From: Cynocephalus volans | Lineage: Eukaryota; Chordata; Mammalia; Dermoptera; Cynocephalidae | Assembly: GCF_027409185.1 (NCBI RefSeq) | Contig: NC_084463.1 | Coordinates: 161,487,869 to 161,551,868 of the forward strand | Reading direction: 5' to 3' | Length of the DNA stretch: 64,000 nucleotides | Part shown: piece after piece, positions 1 to 50,350 of the stretch | How positions within the stretch are numbered: position 1 is the first letter of the stretch | Layout of the letters: every line of letters begins with the position of its first letter | Position numbers and translations under genes: made by a program | The notes under the pieces: generated by a model | Told to the model about the DNA's origin: nothing | Database searches by the model: none | The model's input: only the letters and a program-made list of their open reading frames with translations

Positions 1-59
1 GTCTTGGATATAAAGCTCTGTGGATTTTTACATGTATGTATACACTGTGGGTGTTATCA

Positions 60-590
60 GTAACCCCCAAAATTTCCCTCATGTCCCTTCCCAATTGGTG
101 CTTTCATCTGCCTCAGTTACTGTACTGGCTCCCACCATATGCGTTGGTCCTGCCTATTCTTGAACTTCATATAGATGGGATCATATAGTATGTAGTCTTT
201 TGCATCTGATTCTTTTGGCTTAGCATGGTGTTTTGGAATTCATCCGTGTTGTCACATGTATCAGTGGTTTGGTCTTTTTTGTATACCACATTTTGTCCGT
301 TCTTCTGTTAGTGGACATTTAGCTTGTTTCCAATTTAGGGCTATTATGAGCTGCTTTGAATATTCTTGTACCTGTATTTCTGTATTCTCTGCTTTTGTTT
401 CTCTTGGGTTCTCTTGGGAGCTGGGCATAGGAGTAGGTGTGTATTTTACATTTACTAATAAACGACCTAATAGTTTTCTCTGGTAACTCTCCTATTTTGT
501 ATTCTAATCAGCCACATATGGGAGTTCTGGTTACTCTACATCTTCACCAGCACTTGGAATTATCTTCTGTGTAATTTTAGTGTAAAATTA
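60..590 (-). repeat. L1M-type LINE 3' region, antisense
   Basis: Text such as ATGGGATCATATAGTATGTAGTC and TTCATCCGTGTTGTCACATG is the reverse of the well-known old L1 3' region (compare the sense copy at 8515-9195). Lies in PACS1 intron 1. Confidence 0.75.
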
Positions 591-999
591 TTTTCTGCTG
601 TAGAAAAACTACATTCCTGTTTAAAGCAGGAATGTCATCAGGAAAGAATCCTTCCGTCCCCTCAGGCCTTGGATATTACATTTTCATTGCATGAGAAGTG
701 CCTGACCAATGAAATGTGATGTAACAAAAAACCTGGGTGGGTTTCTAACTCATCCTCTTAGTAATTGCAACACACTCAGGCACAGCATTTTGCCAGGTTC
801 AGTCAGCCTGAGTAATCCTCAGAACTATATCTGGGAGTTTTTTCCATCAATTATGTGTGAATGTGTGTTCAAGGAGAAACGTATCTTATTTCCTTGGAGT
901 TTTTCTGTTATATTAAGGTATATGTTAACAATAATCACTTGTAATTAAAATAATTTCTTCTAATTTTCTAATTAAGTACCTTATACTAACTTAAATTGG

Positions 1000-1215
1000 T
1001 CTCTGGACTAAGGCCTAAGTTTGCATCTTGGTTTGACTACTTTCTCTGTGACCTTGGGCAAGTTTCTTCATTCTTCCTAGCATCCTTATCTGTAAAATGG
1101 GTATCCAACACCCACCTCTTAGAGTTATTGTGAAACTTAAATGAGGCAATGAAATTAATGTATGTCAAGCAGCTGGTACATGGTAGATGCTTAATGAGTG
1201 ATAGAAATTGTCTTG
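1000..1215 (+). repeat. MIR SINE
   Basis: Contains the MIR core: GTGACCTTGGGCAAGTTTCT, TCTGTAAAATGGGTATC, then AGCTGGTACATGGTAGATGC and TTAATGAGTG. Diverged, mammal-wide. Confidence 0.85.
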
Positions 1216-2289
1216 TACTTTGAAGAATTAGAATACATTTGAGTTCCAAAATCATCCCATTAAAAAATAAACATAAAAACCTGTGGAACTGATTGTCAAA
1301 GTTATTGATATCATTGTGTTGTGTTTCATTTCAAAGCAAACACTGAACATACCCAGTCTTGCTATTAGTGCTTTACCTAAGGTACTGAATCATTCTTGGC
1401 TTCATTGTTAACATGAGGTGCTGTGGCATAAAGGTCTGTTTATTTATTTGACAGATATTTATTGGTCTGTGATGTGTTTTTCCTTCCTAACGTAATTCTG
1501 CCATATCATCCTACAATATTTTATATGTTACGTAAAAGGAAAGATGGTCCAGAGACTTAAGAGGCATAAGAGAGCAGAGGACAGGGAGTGTAATGCAAGT
1601 AACTGTTTCTCTCTTCCACTGGCCTGTGTAAGCTCCATGAAGCTAAGGAACACATCCTTTTACAACTCCAACAACTAGTGCAGTACCTGGCCTAGAGCAG
1701 ATGTTTGCCACATATGGGCAGTATATGAAAGAACGAAGAATCTTAAGCAGAGGAGAAGAAACACATGTCCCTGATTTACTCCTTTGAGTCTTTTATCTTT
1801 TACCAGCAGATCAGTCTGAAGGTAGAAAATGATTGCTCTGGAAACAAAAACCTAACCCATCAGAGGCATTCATACTCAGCAGCCTCAGATGAGGAAGAAA
1901 ATTGGGTACATCGAGTCTTTTTCATTTGCTCAACCCAGTCATGTTCCCTTTCCTTTCAAGCCATCAAGTCGTGAAAATCAGTTAAACAATGTAGTTAACA
2001 CACTTCTTAAGAGCCAACTGTGTGGACTATAATAATCCCGTTGGCATCAGCAGGACCAGAGTTCCTTGTGGGACAGTACATCTCTGCTCTGAAGCAACGA
2101 GGAGCAGCTGGAAGTGCTGTGGGGTAGTCATTGATGGGGGAAGTTTGGGCGAGAGAGCATGAACCCAGATGACTACAGGTTGACAGCCGTGAGGAGGGTG
2201 TTTTAGGAGAGCACAGGTGAAAGAGCTCACGTCGCTGGCTGAGGAGGCAGCAGTGGATAGAAGGAGCTCAACAAGGGACCACACAGCAA

Positions 2290-2740
2290 CTTCAAACAAC
2301 ACAGATTTATTATCTTACAGTTCTACAGGTCAGATGTCCAAAATAGGTTTCACCGGGCTAACTTAAGGTGTTGGCAGGGCTGTATTTCTTCTCAAGCCTC
2401 CAGGGAAGAATCTGGCTTTTTGCCTTTTCCAACTTCTAGAGGCTGCCTATATTTCTTGGCTCCCGACCCCTTCCTCTGTCTTCAAAGCCAGCAGTCCCAT
2501 CACTCTGACCTCTGCTTCAGTAGCCACATCTTCTCTGACTCTGGCCTTCCTGCCTCCTCCTTATTATATTGGGCCCATCCAGATAATACAGGATAATCTC
2601 CACAGGTCAGGATCCTTATCTCGATCACATCTGCAAAGTCCCTTTTGCCTCATAAGGTAACATATTCACAAGTTCTGGGGATTAGGACACAGACATCTTG
2701 CAGGGAGAGAAGGAACATTATCTGGTCTGCCACAAAGACA
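2290..2740 (-). repeat. MLT1-type MaLR LTR, antisense
   Basis: AACAACACAGATTTATTATC, CAGTTCTACAGGTCAGATGTCC, TTGGCAGGGCTG, CATCTGCAAAGTCCC and AAGGTAACATATTCACAAG are the reverse-strand landmarks of MLT1 LTRs (ERVL-MaLR). Confidence 0.75.
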
Positions 2741-2840
2741 TCGGAGTTAGAATCCAGCTCTGTCACTTACTAGCTATGTGAATTTAGGTGGGTCACTACG
2801 CTGCTTGAAATCTGTTTTCTCTTCTGTTGATTGGGTAGAA
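2740..2840 (+). repeat. MIR fragment
   Basis: AGAATCCAGCTCTGTCACTTACTAGCTATGTGAATTTAGG is the MIR central region. Confidence 0.75.
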
Positions 2841-3159
2841 CAATGAGCCCTCAACACGTGTACACACAGCCCTGTTTTTGAGGGTCTAGGTGAAATAAAA
2901 TATATGAAAAGACCTGATAGGCTTTCATATATGTTAGTTTATTTTGATTATGACTTAAGGGGCAGCAAAGGGAAAGAAAAAGATTTGTTTTCCTTTGTGT
3001 TAGCAGATCTTAGAAAGTGCTGGGATGAAGGTGCATTCAAAACCAGCATGCAGTTCTATTGATGTAATTTGTTCTTTTCTTTTTTTTTTTTTAATAATCA
3101 CATTAATTTCTTCACATATTTTTGTTCATCTGGTTTTAGGTAGGCCGTTTTAGGAAATT

Positions 3160-3590
3160 GTTAAGATTCCTGTAACAAATATTTGCTGAGCGATTGTACT
3201 GTGCCCAGCACCTGCACAGACACTGGGGAGACAGCCGTGGATGATCCATCCACCTGCCCTCGAAGAAGCCACAGCCCAGTAGGCAGCACAGGAAGTTGTA
3301 CCTGGGAGAGGGGAGGGTCAGAGACTTTGAGAGGTGTTTGGGGAGGTCCTCCTGGCAAAAATGTGTAACCTGGGACTGAAGGCTGCTCAGCAGGAGCTAT
3401 AGCCCAGTGACAGTATGAGTGTTGCTAACAGAACAAGTGGCAGCATACGAAAGCCCAGAGGTGAGAGAGAGAGCGTGGCAGCTCCAAAGATCGAAGAGAA
3501 ATTCAGCACGGAGTCTGGAGCAGGAGGAAGGGTTGCGGAGAGAGAAGACAAGAGTGGTAGGCAGGGCCAAGAGCAGCAGGACTGAGAAGC
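3160..3590 (-). repeat. L2 LINE 3' region, antisense
   Basis: Starts AACAAATATTTGCTGAGCG, the reverse of the L2 terminus, then GTGCCCAGCACCTGCACAGACACTGGGGAGACAG and diverged downstream L2 text. Confidence 0.6.
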
Positions 3591-3832
3591 AGGCGTGACT
3601 TGTCGTGACTACCCAGCAATGTCGCTCATGTGCCCCCTTCTCCAGACCCTCTCCAAGGGGAAGAATGTTTCAAAGACTTTGACCTCTCAAACCAACAGCA
3701 GTAAGGCAACATCCAAAGGCTCCCTCCTTGCTCCTACTAGAAGTCCAGGGTAGCCCTGCCTTGATAGGGCCAAGATCAGGTCAGATTAGAGTTGCTGAGA
3801 CTTCAGAGTGAGGGACAATCCTGTCACTTTTA

Positions 3833-4030
3833 TTTTTTATTTTTTTTATTTTTATTTTTTTTTGTGACCGGTAAGGGGATCATAACCCTTGGCTTGGTGT
3901 CGCCTGCACCACGCTCAGCCAGTGAGCGCACCGGCCATCCCTATATAGGATCTGGACTGGCGGCCTCGGCACTCCCAGCGCCGCTGTGCTCCCAACGCCA
4001 CACTCTCCTGAGTGAGCCACGGGTTCGGCC
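3833..4030 (-). mobile_element. CYN-type tRNA-derived SINE, dimeric
   Basis: T-rich tail, then GTGACCGGTAAGGGGATC, CCTATATAGGATC and CACGGGTTCGGCCC: the reverse of a two-unit tRNA-Ile-like SINE. The target duplication is perfect: CCTGTCACTTTTA at 3820-3832 and 4031-4043, which indicates a young insertion. Confidence 0.92.
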
Positions 4031-4548
4031 CCTGTCACTTTTAGTTAAGGGGAATTTCCTGATTTGTAGCACTGAAGATTTTCTGCATACTTGGAGCAAA
4101 ATTCAGCTGAAATCGAATTTGTGACCATTTAAATCATTTCTTGCCGAATGGTATCTGGTTTTTTTGTGTGTGGATTATCTCCTTTCGCTAAAGATTTGCA
4201 TGTGTAGATGCTTCACGTATGATTAGGTGGAACAGGACCTGGGTAAGCAAAATAAATATCTCTAACCCTCCCTTGGTCTCCTCTTCCTCCCCACTCAGAA
4301 ATTGCTCCCACATACTAGGAGTGAAAAAGCATGTTGGTTTTGGCTTAGATGAAGGGGCATCCACAGAAGTTCATGAAATAATGTATCTTTCTGACACCAA
4401 GTATGAAAGTTAAGTAAGAGGGATACTCTTCTACTAAAGGAAGCCACCATTTGGACTGAGAATGGCATTCTCATATTCTTCCTTTAGGTAAAGCAGAGTT
4501 TCCCCAAGAGATTGCCTATCACTCTTCTCATAAGTGCCTTACATTTGA

Positions 4549-43930
<39,382 letters not shown>

Positions 43931-45270
43931 GGCCCTGTCACCTGGCCATTCTCCCTCCTGGCACTGCCACCCAGCCTCACCGCCTGCGGGCAGGGGGAGG
44001 CCAGCAGGCCTGGACCTAGCATCCCCTTGCCTGGCACTGGGGCCTGCATCTCACTTGCCCAGTCCTGAAGGATACTGCCACTGGGGACACTGCCTACCCT
44101 CCCCCCGGCTCAGTTCCATCCCTGTGCAGCCCCTCCTCCCTGCCTCTCCTCTTCCCCTCTTCTCCCTCCTGCTCCAGGCCAAGGGCATGTTGATTTTGCC
44201 TTCTGGTCCCCATAATCTCTGGCATTGAGTCCTCTGAGTCTTCCTTCACCTGACTTCCATCCTCTTCCCTTGTGGCACCAGTTCCCATGGGAAACATGGG
44301 ATCCTAGTCCACAGCAGGAGAGACATCACCCTGTTCCCCCCACCACCAGGATCTTGTTTTCTAAGGCCCAGGTGCCACTCACCCTGCCTGCCTCCTGTGG
44401 GGCCCAGAGCCACTTCCAGTCCTGGGGCGTTCTCCACCTCCCCACAGCGTCCCAGTGGAGAGTGACGGGCAACCTGAGCCCGAGGGACTCCCCTCCCCTG
44501 CAGCTCACAGGGGCAGGAGGTAACGCCCCCACCCCATCCCCAAGACATTTCTGCGGCAATGTGGTGTATTCTAGTTCTGGGATGGAGGGGCCTTCCCAGT
44601 CTCCTATGCACGACTTCTTCACCCACCTCCAGGTCCCCTATAGGTGTCGTGTGTGTCCAGAGTGTTTCTTTGGTTCTTTGCACAGCCAATCTCTTGGTTG
44701 TTCCGTGACTCACCTTGTGCCCCAGTCCCTGTCCTTGTGGCTCCTTCCCTGTTGATAATACCTCTGTCTCCCAGCCCCTCCACCCCAGCGCAGCTCTGCC
44801 TGGACTGTGAGAGACAGGAGGCAGAACCCCAACGGTGTACTGTCTGCAACTGTGTCCCATTATCTCCCTTTGCCACCGTGTCACTTTATCTCCCTTTCCC
44901 CAGCCTGGGCAAAGGCATCCCTTGCCACAGACTCGGGGTCTGAGCCCCTCCTTGGCCCCGACTCTCACCATTCTCAGGAGAGGCTGAGGACACTGGGTCC
45001 AGCTCCCAGCCCCAGCCCTCCAGCCCCAGCCCCTCCTGAACTTTCCCCTGTCCTCTCGCTCTTTCCTAGAAGTTTTTGCACAGAACTTCATTTGAAAGTG
45101 TTCTTCTCATGCTCCATCCTCCCCCGAGGCTCTCCTCCAGCCCCTCCCGTATCTGGAGTGTCTCAGGCTCTGCTGCTCTCCTGCAGCCAGAGGCCAGAGA
45201 GGCAAGGTGGGGTGGGAGAGACCAGGCTGATGTTGGATTTTTCACTCAATAAACTGGTGATTTCTTACCA
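43931..45270 (+). other. PACS1: PACS1 3' untranslated region
   Basis: C-rich, about 1.34 kb, running from the TGA to just past the AATAAA at 45248. No long ORF of interest and no interspersed repeat is visible in it. The exact cleavage base is inferred. Confidence 0.8.
45248..45253 (+). promoter_or_regulatory. PACS1: PACS1 polyadenylation signal AATAAA
   Basis: A canonical hexamer in CACTCAATAAACTGG, followed 30-50 bases on by a T/G-rich stretch (GGGCTTCTGTTCTCC) suitable as a downstream element. It is the first AATAAA after the stop codon that I found. Confidence 0.85.
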
Positions 45271-45368
45271 ACTGCCTTGGGCTTCTGTTCTCCTCACTGT
45301 TGCAGGAGCTGTCCAGCCCATCCCCTCTCTGCACAATGCAGCCTAACTTTATTTAAAAGCAAGTAGGA

Positions 45369-45464
45369 GGGCTGGCCAGTTAGCTTTTTAGGTAGAGCTT
45401 GGTGCTGATAGCAACAAGGTCAAGAGTTCAGATCCCCGCACTGGCCAGTGCCAAAAAAAATAAT
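45369..45464 (+). mobile_element. CYN SINE, monomer, just past PACS1 polyA site
   Basis: GGGCTGGCCAGTTAGC ... GGTGCTGATAGCAACAAGGTCAAGAGTTCAGATCCCCGCACTGGCCAGTGCC, A tail. Target duplication AAGTAGGA at 45361-45368 and 45465-45472. Confidence 0.9.
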
Positions 45465-45472
45465 AAGTAGGA

Positions 45473-46590
45473 ACATGGTTGGAAAGGAAGTGTATTCCCA
45501 TTTTCTCAACTATAGAAAGAGAGGCATGAAGTGTCTCATGCGTGAGGCAGGCACAGGTCAGAAACAGGAATGATGCCATTCCCATGCCAAAATCTGTTTT
45601 CGCCAGGCCCCACCATCCCCAAATCCCACCTCAAGGCAGTGAGGTGTCCAGGGTGATTTCCTCCCTTCTGATTGGACTTGGCTTCTCTCCCCTACTCGGC
45701 CTACATCCTGCCACGGTATCTGGAAGTTGTTGAAGTCTGAGGACAGAGGGGTCTTTGCTTATGCAGGTGGTGGGGCTGGGGTCCATCTGTTGAGTTCGTG
45801 ACTGCCTTTGACCTTTTAGATGGAAAAAAGCCGAGCAACTGTTTGATGGCTGCCTGGTTTGTCCATGTGCTCCCAGGACAGAGGCCTGCACACAGAGCCT
45901 CCGGTGAAGAAGTGCCCAGAGGTGATGGCGTGCGGAGAGCAGAGCTTGGCGTCCTTGCCCTGCAGGGTACAGCCCTACAGGAGTGGACGGCCAAGAAAAG
46001 CAGGCTGTCACTGGCCTCCCCCTTGGGCTCCCCAAGCCCTGTGGCTAGGTGACCTAATGTAGAGAGGCTCAGGGACCCAGCCATGTGGTCCTGCACAAAC
46101 TCTGAGCCTGGAAATGGAAATCATGCCTGCCTCCCAAGGGGCAGAAGCCAGTGAGGGCTATGAGAAAGTGTCCCAGAAAGGAACTGCATGCTACATGGAC
46201 ATTCCTGAGCAAAGGTACAACAAGGTCAGTGAGAGGAAAAGCCAGGAGGAGCAGATCATACCTTATGTGGACTGTGGAGGGCCTGAGTGTTGCCCAAAGC
46301 AGAGTGCAGGTGAACTGCCTGAGGCCTGCCTGGGAGGAAGTGAGCGAGGGTCAGGAGGGGGCCGCAGGGCCGGCTGTGGGGAGGCTGGGAGCGGGGGGGG
46401 GGGGGGGGGGGAGTGGGGAGACCCCAAGTGGGCAGGGTGAGGCAAGTACACCCAGAACCCCAGCTCCTGGACCTCTCGGGCTCCAGCTCAGAAACTAGAT
46501 GATCAGGAAGAGAGAGCAGGTGATCAGGAGGTGGTGAGGGAGGGAAGGGCTGCATTTCCAGCCCACCTGCATCTGACCTGTCTGTCTTCC
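45473..46590. other. Intergenic sequence with a 19-base G run
   Basis: No gene or named repeat. A G run occupies 46393-46411 in a G-rich setting (GGCTGGGAGC before, GAGTGGGGAG after), which can form a quadruplex and may be length-variable or misassembled. Confidence 0.6.
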
Positions 46591-48510
46591 CTCATGTGGC
46601 AATAAACGCCCCTCCCTGCTCCCTTCTGCTGGGTCCAGTCCCTCTCACCGCCTTGAGGGCTTCCTCCTGCAGTTGCCCCCTCTCCTGCATCATGGGCCCT
46701 CCCTCTGCTGGGCAGACATGCGTAATAGCTCCTTTATTCAAAACAAGACTTCCCGACTCAAATGCCCTCCAGCTGCCATGCCAGGTCTCTGCTCCCTTTA
46801 GAGCAAGTCTTCAAAAGGGCTGTTTGTATTCCCTGCCTCCACTTCCTCCCACTCTCCTCAGGCTTTTTTCCTCACAGTCCCACCAAAAGTTCCCTTCCCA
46901 AGGTCACCAATGACCTGGGTTGCCAAATCCAGGGGTCATTTTTCCCATTTGGCCTATCAGTAGCATTTGATGCAAATAATCACTCCCCCCTTGAATCTCT
47001 CTCTGCACTTGGCTGTGGACAACTCCCTCCACTCTCCTCCCCTGTCACTGTCGCTCCTTCATGAGCTCCTTTACTGCGTCGTCCTCAGCTTCCCAGCCTG
47101 GAAGCACCGCGTGGCCCCAGCCCCTGGCCTCTTCTCTCCCACATTCAGCCCTAGAGTGAGCTCACTCAGTCCCATGATGTGAAATATGCTCCCCTGGGGA
47201 GACTTTTCCCTCCTAGGAAATGGAAACTCCATTCACCACCTGCTGTTGCGGGGCGAATGCACAGGGGAATCCAAGACCAGCATTGGTGTTACAGTTTTTA
47301 TAGCTCTTCATTTTAGTGCTGCAGCTCTTTGTTCAGGGTTACAGCACCTCTTCTTCTTACAAGCAAGGAGAGCACTGAGGAGCAGAAACTCCTAACCCAG
47401 TGTCTCCCAGAAGGAAGGAAAGGACCATCTTATATAGCCTAAATTCCCGCCCTTTTCCGCCCAAGTTCCCATTCAGGTCCTCTTATGTAAATGAGGGATG
47501 CAGCCCAGCTAATTTGGATTGGCTGATTATGGGACACAGTCCATTGGCCATATCTAGAACCTAATTTGCATCCAGCCCTTGAGGGATGTGAGACTGCTGT
47601 TATCTCACAGGAGGCAGGTGCAGGAAGCAGGCAAGCAAGCTAAGTCGCAGAGGCCGGAGTCTGCAGTTAAGGCAGACAAGCATGGGGTTTCTAAAACAGT
47701 TTCTCAGGTGGAAAAGGGGAAAGGCTTAACAAATAGAAAATGCTTAGGGTTCCCTGCAACACTGCTGAGGCCAAAAACTTTGGAATCCTCCTTGATTCCC
47801 CTTTCTCCCCTGCCCAGCATCCAATCCATCAGTAAGTCCTACAGGCTTTCCCTCAAGACAGATCCAGAACCCAACAGTTCCTCACTCTTTCACTGCTACT
47901 ATCATCTCTGGTCTGGATAACCCAATAGCCTCCTAATTATCTCTCTGCTTCCACCCTACTCTTCCTATACTCTATTTTCCACACAATAGCCAGAAAGAGT
48001 TTTTTTCATTGTTAGATCATGATTTTGCTCCTCCAAACTGTCCAATGGCTTCCCAGCTCACTAGGACCACAATGCAAAGCCCTCCTCGTAACCAAGGCCT
48101 ACCCGATCTAACCTCCCAATAGCTGCTTGATCTTATGTGCTTTTACTCTTCCCCTGCTCGCTGGCCTCCTCCACATGCCTGACACACCAGGCACGTTCTG
48201 CCTCAGGGCCTTTGCACAAGCTGTTCGTCCTGCCCAACCTACACCTGCCCCCAGGTCCATGGAGCTTGCCCTCATTCAAGTGTGTCCTAAATGCCACCTC
48301 ATGAGGCCTTCCCTTCTCTTACCCTTCTTTTTCTTTCTTATCAGTACTTCTCATTCCTTGGCATTTAATTATTCATTTGCTTGTCTCTCCCAATAGAATG
48401 TAAGCTCTAGGAAACGAGGAACTTTTTTTTCCTGCTATATCCTTGGCACCCAGGATACTGCTGGGTCCATCACAGGTGCACAATAGATATTTGACAGAAT
48501 GAATAAAGAT
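46590..48510 (+). pseudogene. L2 LINE ORF2 and 3' end relic, split by a solo LTR
   Basis: Before the LTR: GTTGCCAAATCCAGGGGTCATTTTTC ... TAGCATTTGATGC (L2 RT region). After it: TTGGAATCCTCCTTGATTCC, CATCCAATCCATCAGTAAGTCC, CAATAGCCTCCTAATTATCTC, GCCTCAGGGCCTTTGCACAAGC, TAGAATGTAAGCTC, ATAGATATTTGACAGAATGAATAAA. Together about 1.4 kb of L2, sense to the genes. Confidence 0.82.
47244..47761 (-). mobile_element. Solo LTR of an endogenous retrovirus (ERV1-like)
   Basis: 518 bp with inverted ends TGTTGC ... GCAACA and a 4-bp direct repeat CTGC on both sides (47240-47243, 47762-47765), inserted in L2. The minus strand reads as a promoter: two CCAAT-type boxes (AGCCAATC, GGCCAATG), then TATATAAG near 47435. 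No viral genes lie beside it. Family not assigned; 4-bp duplications fit gamma-type (ERV1) elements. Confidence 0.8.
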
Positions 48511-48808
48511 CTTTCTTGGTGCTAGAATGGAATCCCTTATCCAGACATGCTACTCAAGACACTTTAACTGATGCCTCAGCCCAAAGGGCACCTGAGTTTT
48601 CTTGTAAGCCTGGGAGTAAGAAGATAGATTCCTATCCTGAGCAAAGAGGAGGAAGAGGGTTGTGGAAAAACAGTTTCCAGGATTCCAAGTACGAGGCAAT
48701 TCAGGTGGAAGATGCTGACTTAGACATTGAGATGGCTCTGCCCAATCGCTGAGAGTTAGGTCAGACCAGAGCAGAACTGCTCATAGGGCTGCCAGAGACG
48801 CTTTTTAA

Positions 48809-48920
48809 TTTTTTAAAATTTATTATGTTTGTTTTTGGCAGCTGGCCAGTATAGGGGTCCAAACCCTTAATCTTGGTGTTACAGAATGGTGCTCTAACCG
48901 ACTGAGCTAACTGGCAAGCC
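48809..48920 (-). mobile_element. CYN SINE, monomer
   Basis: TTTTTGGCAGCTGGCCAGTATAGGGGTCCAAACCCTTAATCTTGGTGTTACAGAATGGTGCTCTAACCGACTGAGC. Imperfect 17-bp target duplication CCAGASACSCTTTYTAA at 48792-48808 and 48921-48937 (3 mismatches), so an older copy. Confidence 0.87.
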
Positions 48921-49479
48921 CCAGACACCCTTTCTAAAGGCAAAGGAGTGGCATTTGGTGCAGAAGGTGGAAGAATCCCTATCTAACCTACACAACTCCA
49001 GACAGGTTTTATGTTCAAGTAAACTGTTTTGATTTGTTCTGGGCATAGGAAATTGTATGTGTAAAACTCAGAGATAAGAGAGAGCATGGCCTATGCTGAG
49101 AACCACGTGGTTCAGCGTGACTAAAAGGCCATGGGGATGGTGAATGATGGGACAGAAGAGGCCAGGGCACGGAGGAGCCTTCCTGCTTGTATGATTACTA
49201 CTCTGATGGAGCAAGGATTGTGTACTTCATTTGAATTCACGGGGAGCCGCTCGTTATGGAGAGAAGAGAGACAACGGAGTTTAGAAAGATACAATACACT
49301 GGAGGAGACAAGACCTGGCCTCCAGACCTGGAGATGCATTTGAAGCCTGCTGCAGCAATTCAGAAAAGCTGTGGTGAGGACATGGACTAAGGGTAGAAGA
49401 GTTGGAGAGAAATACACAGACCTGAGAGCGATAAGACACAGAATCAACAGGTTTTGATGGACGGTTCGAAAATGGGGTT

Positions 49480-49660
49480 GGGCCGGCTGGTTAGCTCAGT
49501 TGTTTACAGCACAGTGTTATAACACCAAAGTCAAGGGTGTGCATCACCATACTGGTCAGCTGACAAAAAAAAGGGGGGGAAAGAAAGAAAAAGACAGGAG
49601 AGGAGAGGAGAGAGGAGAGGAGAGAGGGAAGGGAGGAAGAAAAGAAAAAGAAAGAACCGC
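49480..49660 (+). mobile_element. CYN SINE monomer followed by a purine microsatellite
   Basis: GGGCCGGCTGGTTAGCTCAGTTGTTTACAGC ... CACCATACTGGTCAGCTGAC, then A/G runs and (GGAGA)n to about 49660. Confidence 0.88.
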
Positions 49661-49679
49661 CCTGCCTGAACAGGCAGAT

Positions 49680-49850
49680 GGTGTGACATCTCTGCTGGAG
49701 ATCTGGACAGGAGATGGTGAGTTTGGTTTAGGGCAAGAGGGATATGTGCTGTTCCAACTGGAGGTTGAATATATGGGTCTGGATGAAGCTCAGGGGAGCG
49801 ATCTGGGCTAGAGATGGAGATTTGGGCTTCCTTAGCATGTGGGAGAGCTA
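49680..49850 (-). repeat. L2 fragment, antisense
   Basis: TTGAATATATGGGTCTGGATGAAGCTCAGGGGAG and CTAGAGATGGAGATTTGGG match reversed L2 ORF2. Confidence 0.65.
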
Positions 49851-50139
49851 GTGTTGGGGAGAGGATGAGCTCACCCCTGGCCAGGCTGATCCTCCTCCAT
49901 CCTGATCACACAGGTACCTACTGTCAGCACTCAACCCCTTAGCAGCGGTCATATTCAGATGGACTTTCTGTTTGCTGCCTTGTTTGTTGTTTGCTTTCAT
50001 TCTGAATGTGTTTTCTCTCCAACAACGCTGTAAGCAGAGACTGCCCTGTATTTCACATTCTTTCTACTCACCAGCACATGGTCTGTCAAATAGTAAGCTC
50101 GATGGTGATGATAATAATAAAGAACTACTGGGAGTAGTA

Positions 50140-50350
50140 TCTGTTATGCACAAGGCATAACGTTAAGACTTTATGCCATTTTATTCAGTTCTCTCAATGA
50201 CTTTACAAGCTAGGTATTAGGAACCTCATTTTACAGGAGAGGAAACATGAAATAACAGAGCACGCCTAAAAGCCACACAGCTGGCAAATGGAGAAACGTG
50301 GCTTAGAATTCAGCTGAGTCTGTCCCCAAGGCCTGTGTTCCCTCCCACGG
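50140..50350 (-). repeat. MIR, antisense
   Basis: AACCTCATTTTACAGGAGAGGAAACATGA, AAAAGCCACACAGCTGGCAAATGG, AATTCAGC. Confidence 0.75.

Noticed and set aside
44246..45091. 281-codon ORF on the minus strand opposite the PACS1 3' UTR
   Set aside because: Low-complexity Gly/Arg/Trp-rich translation of a C-rich UTR; no known domain and no splice or promoter evidence.
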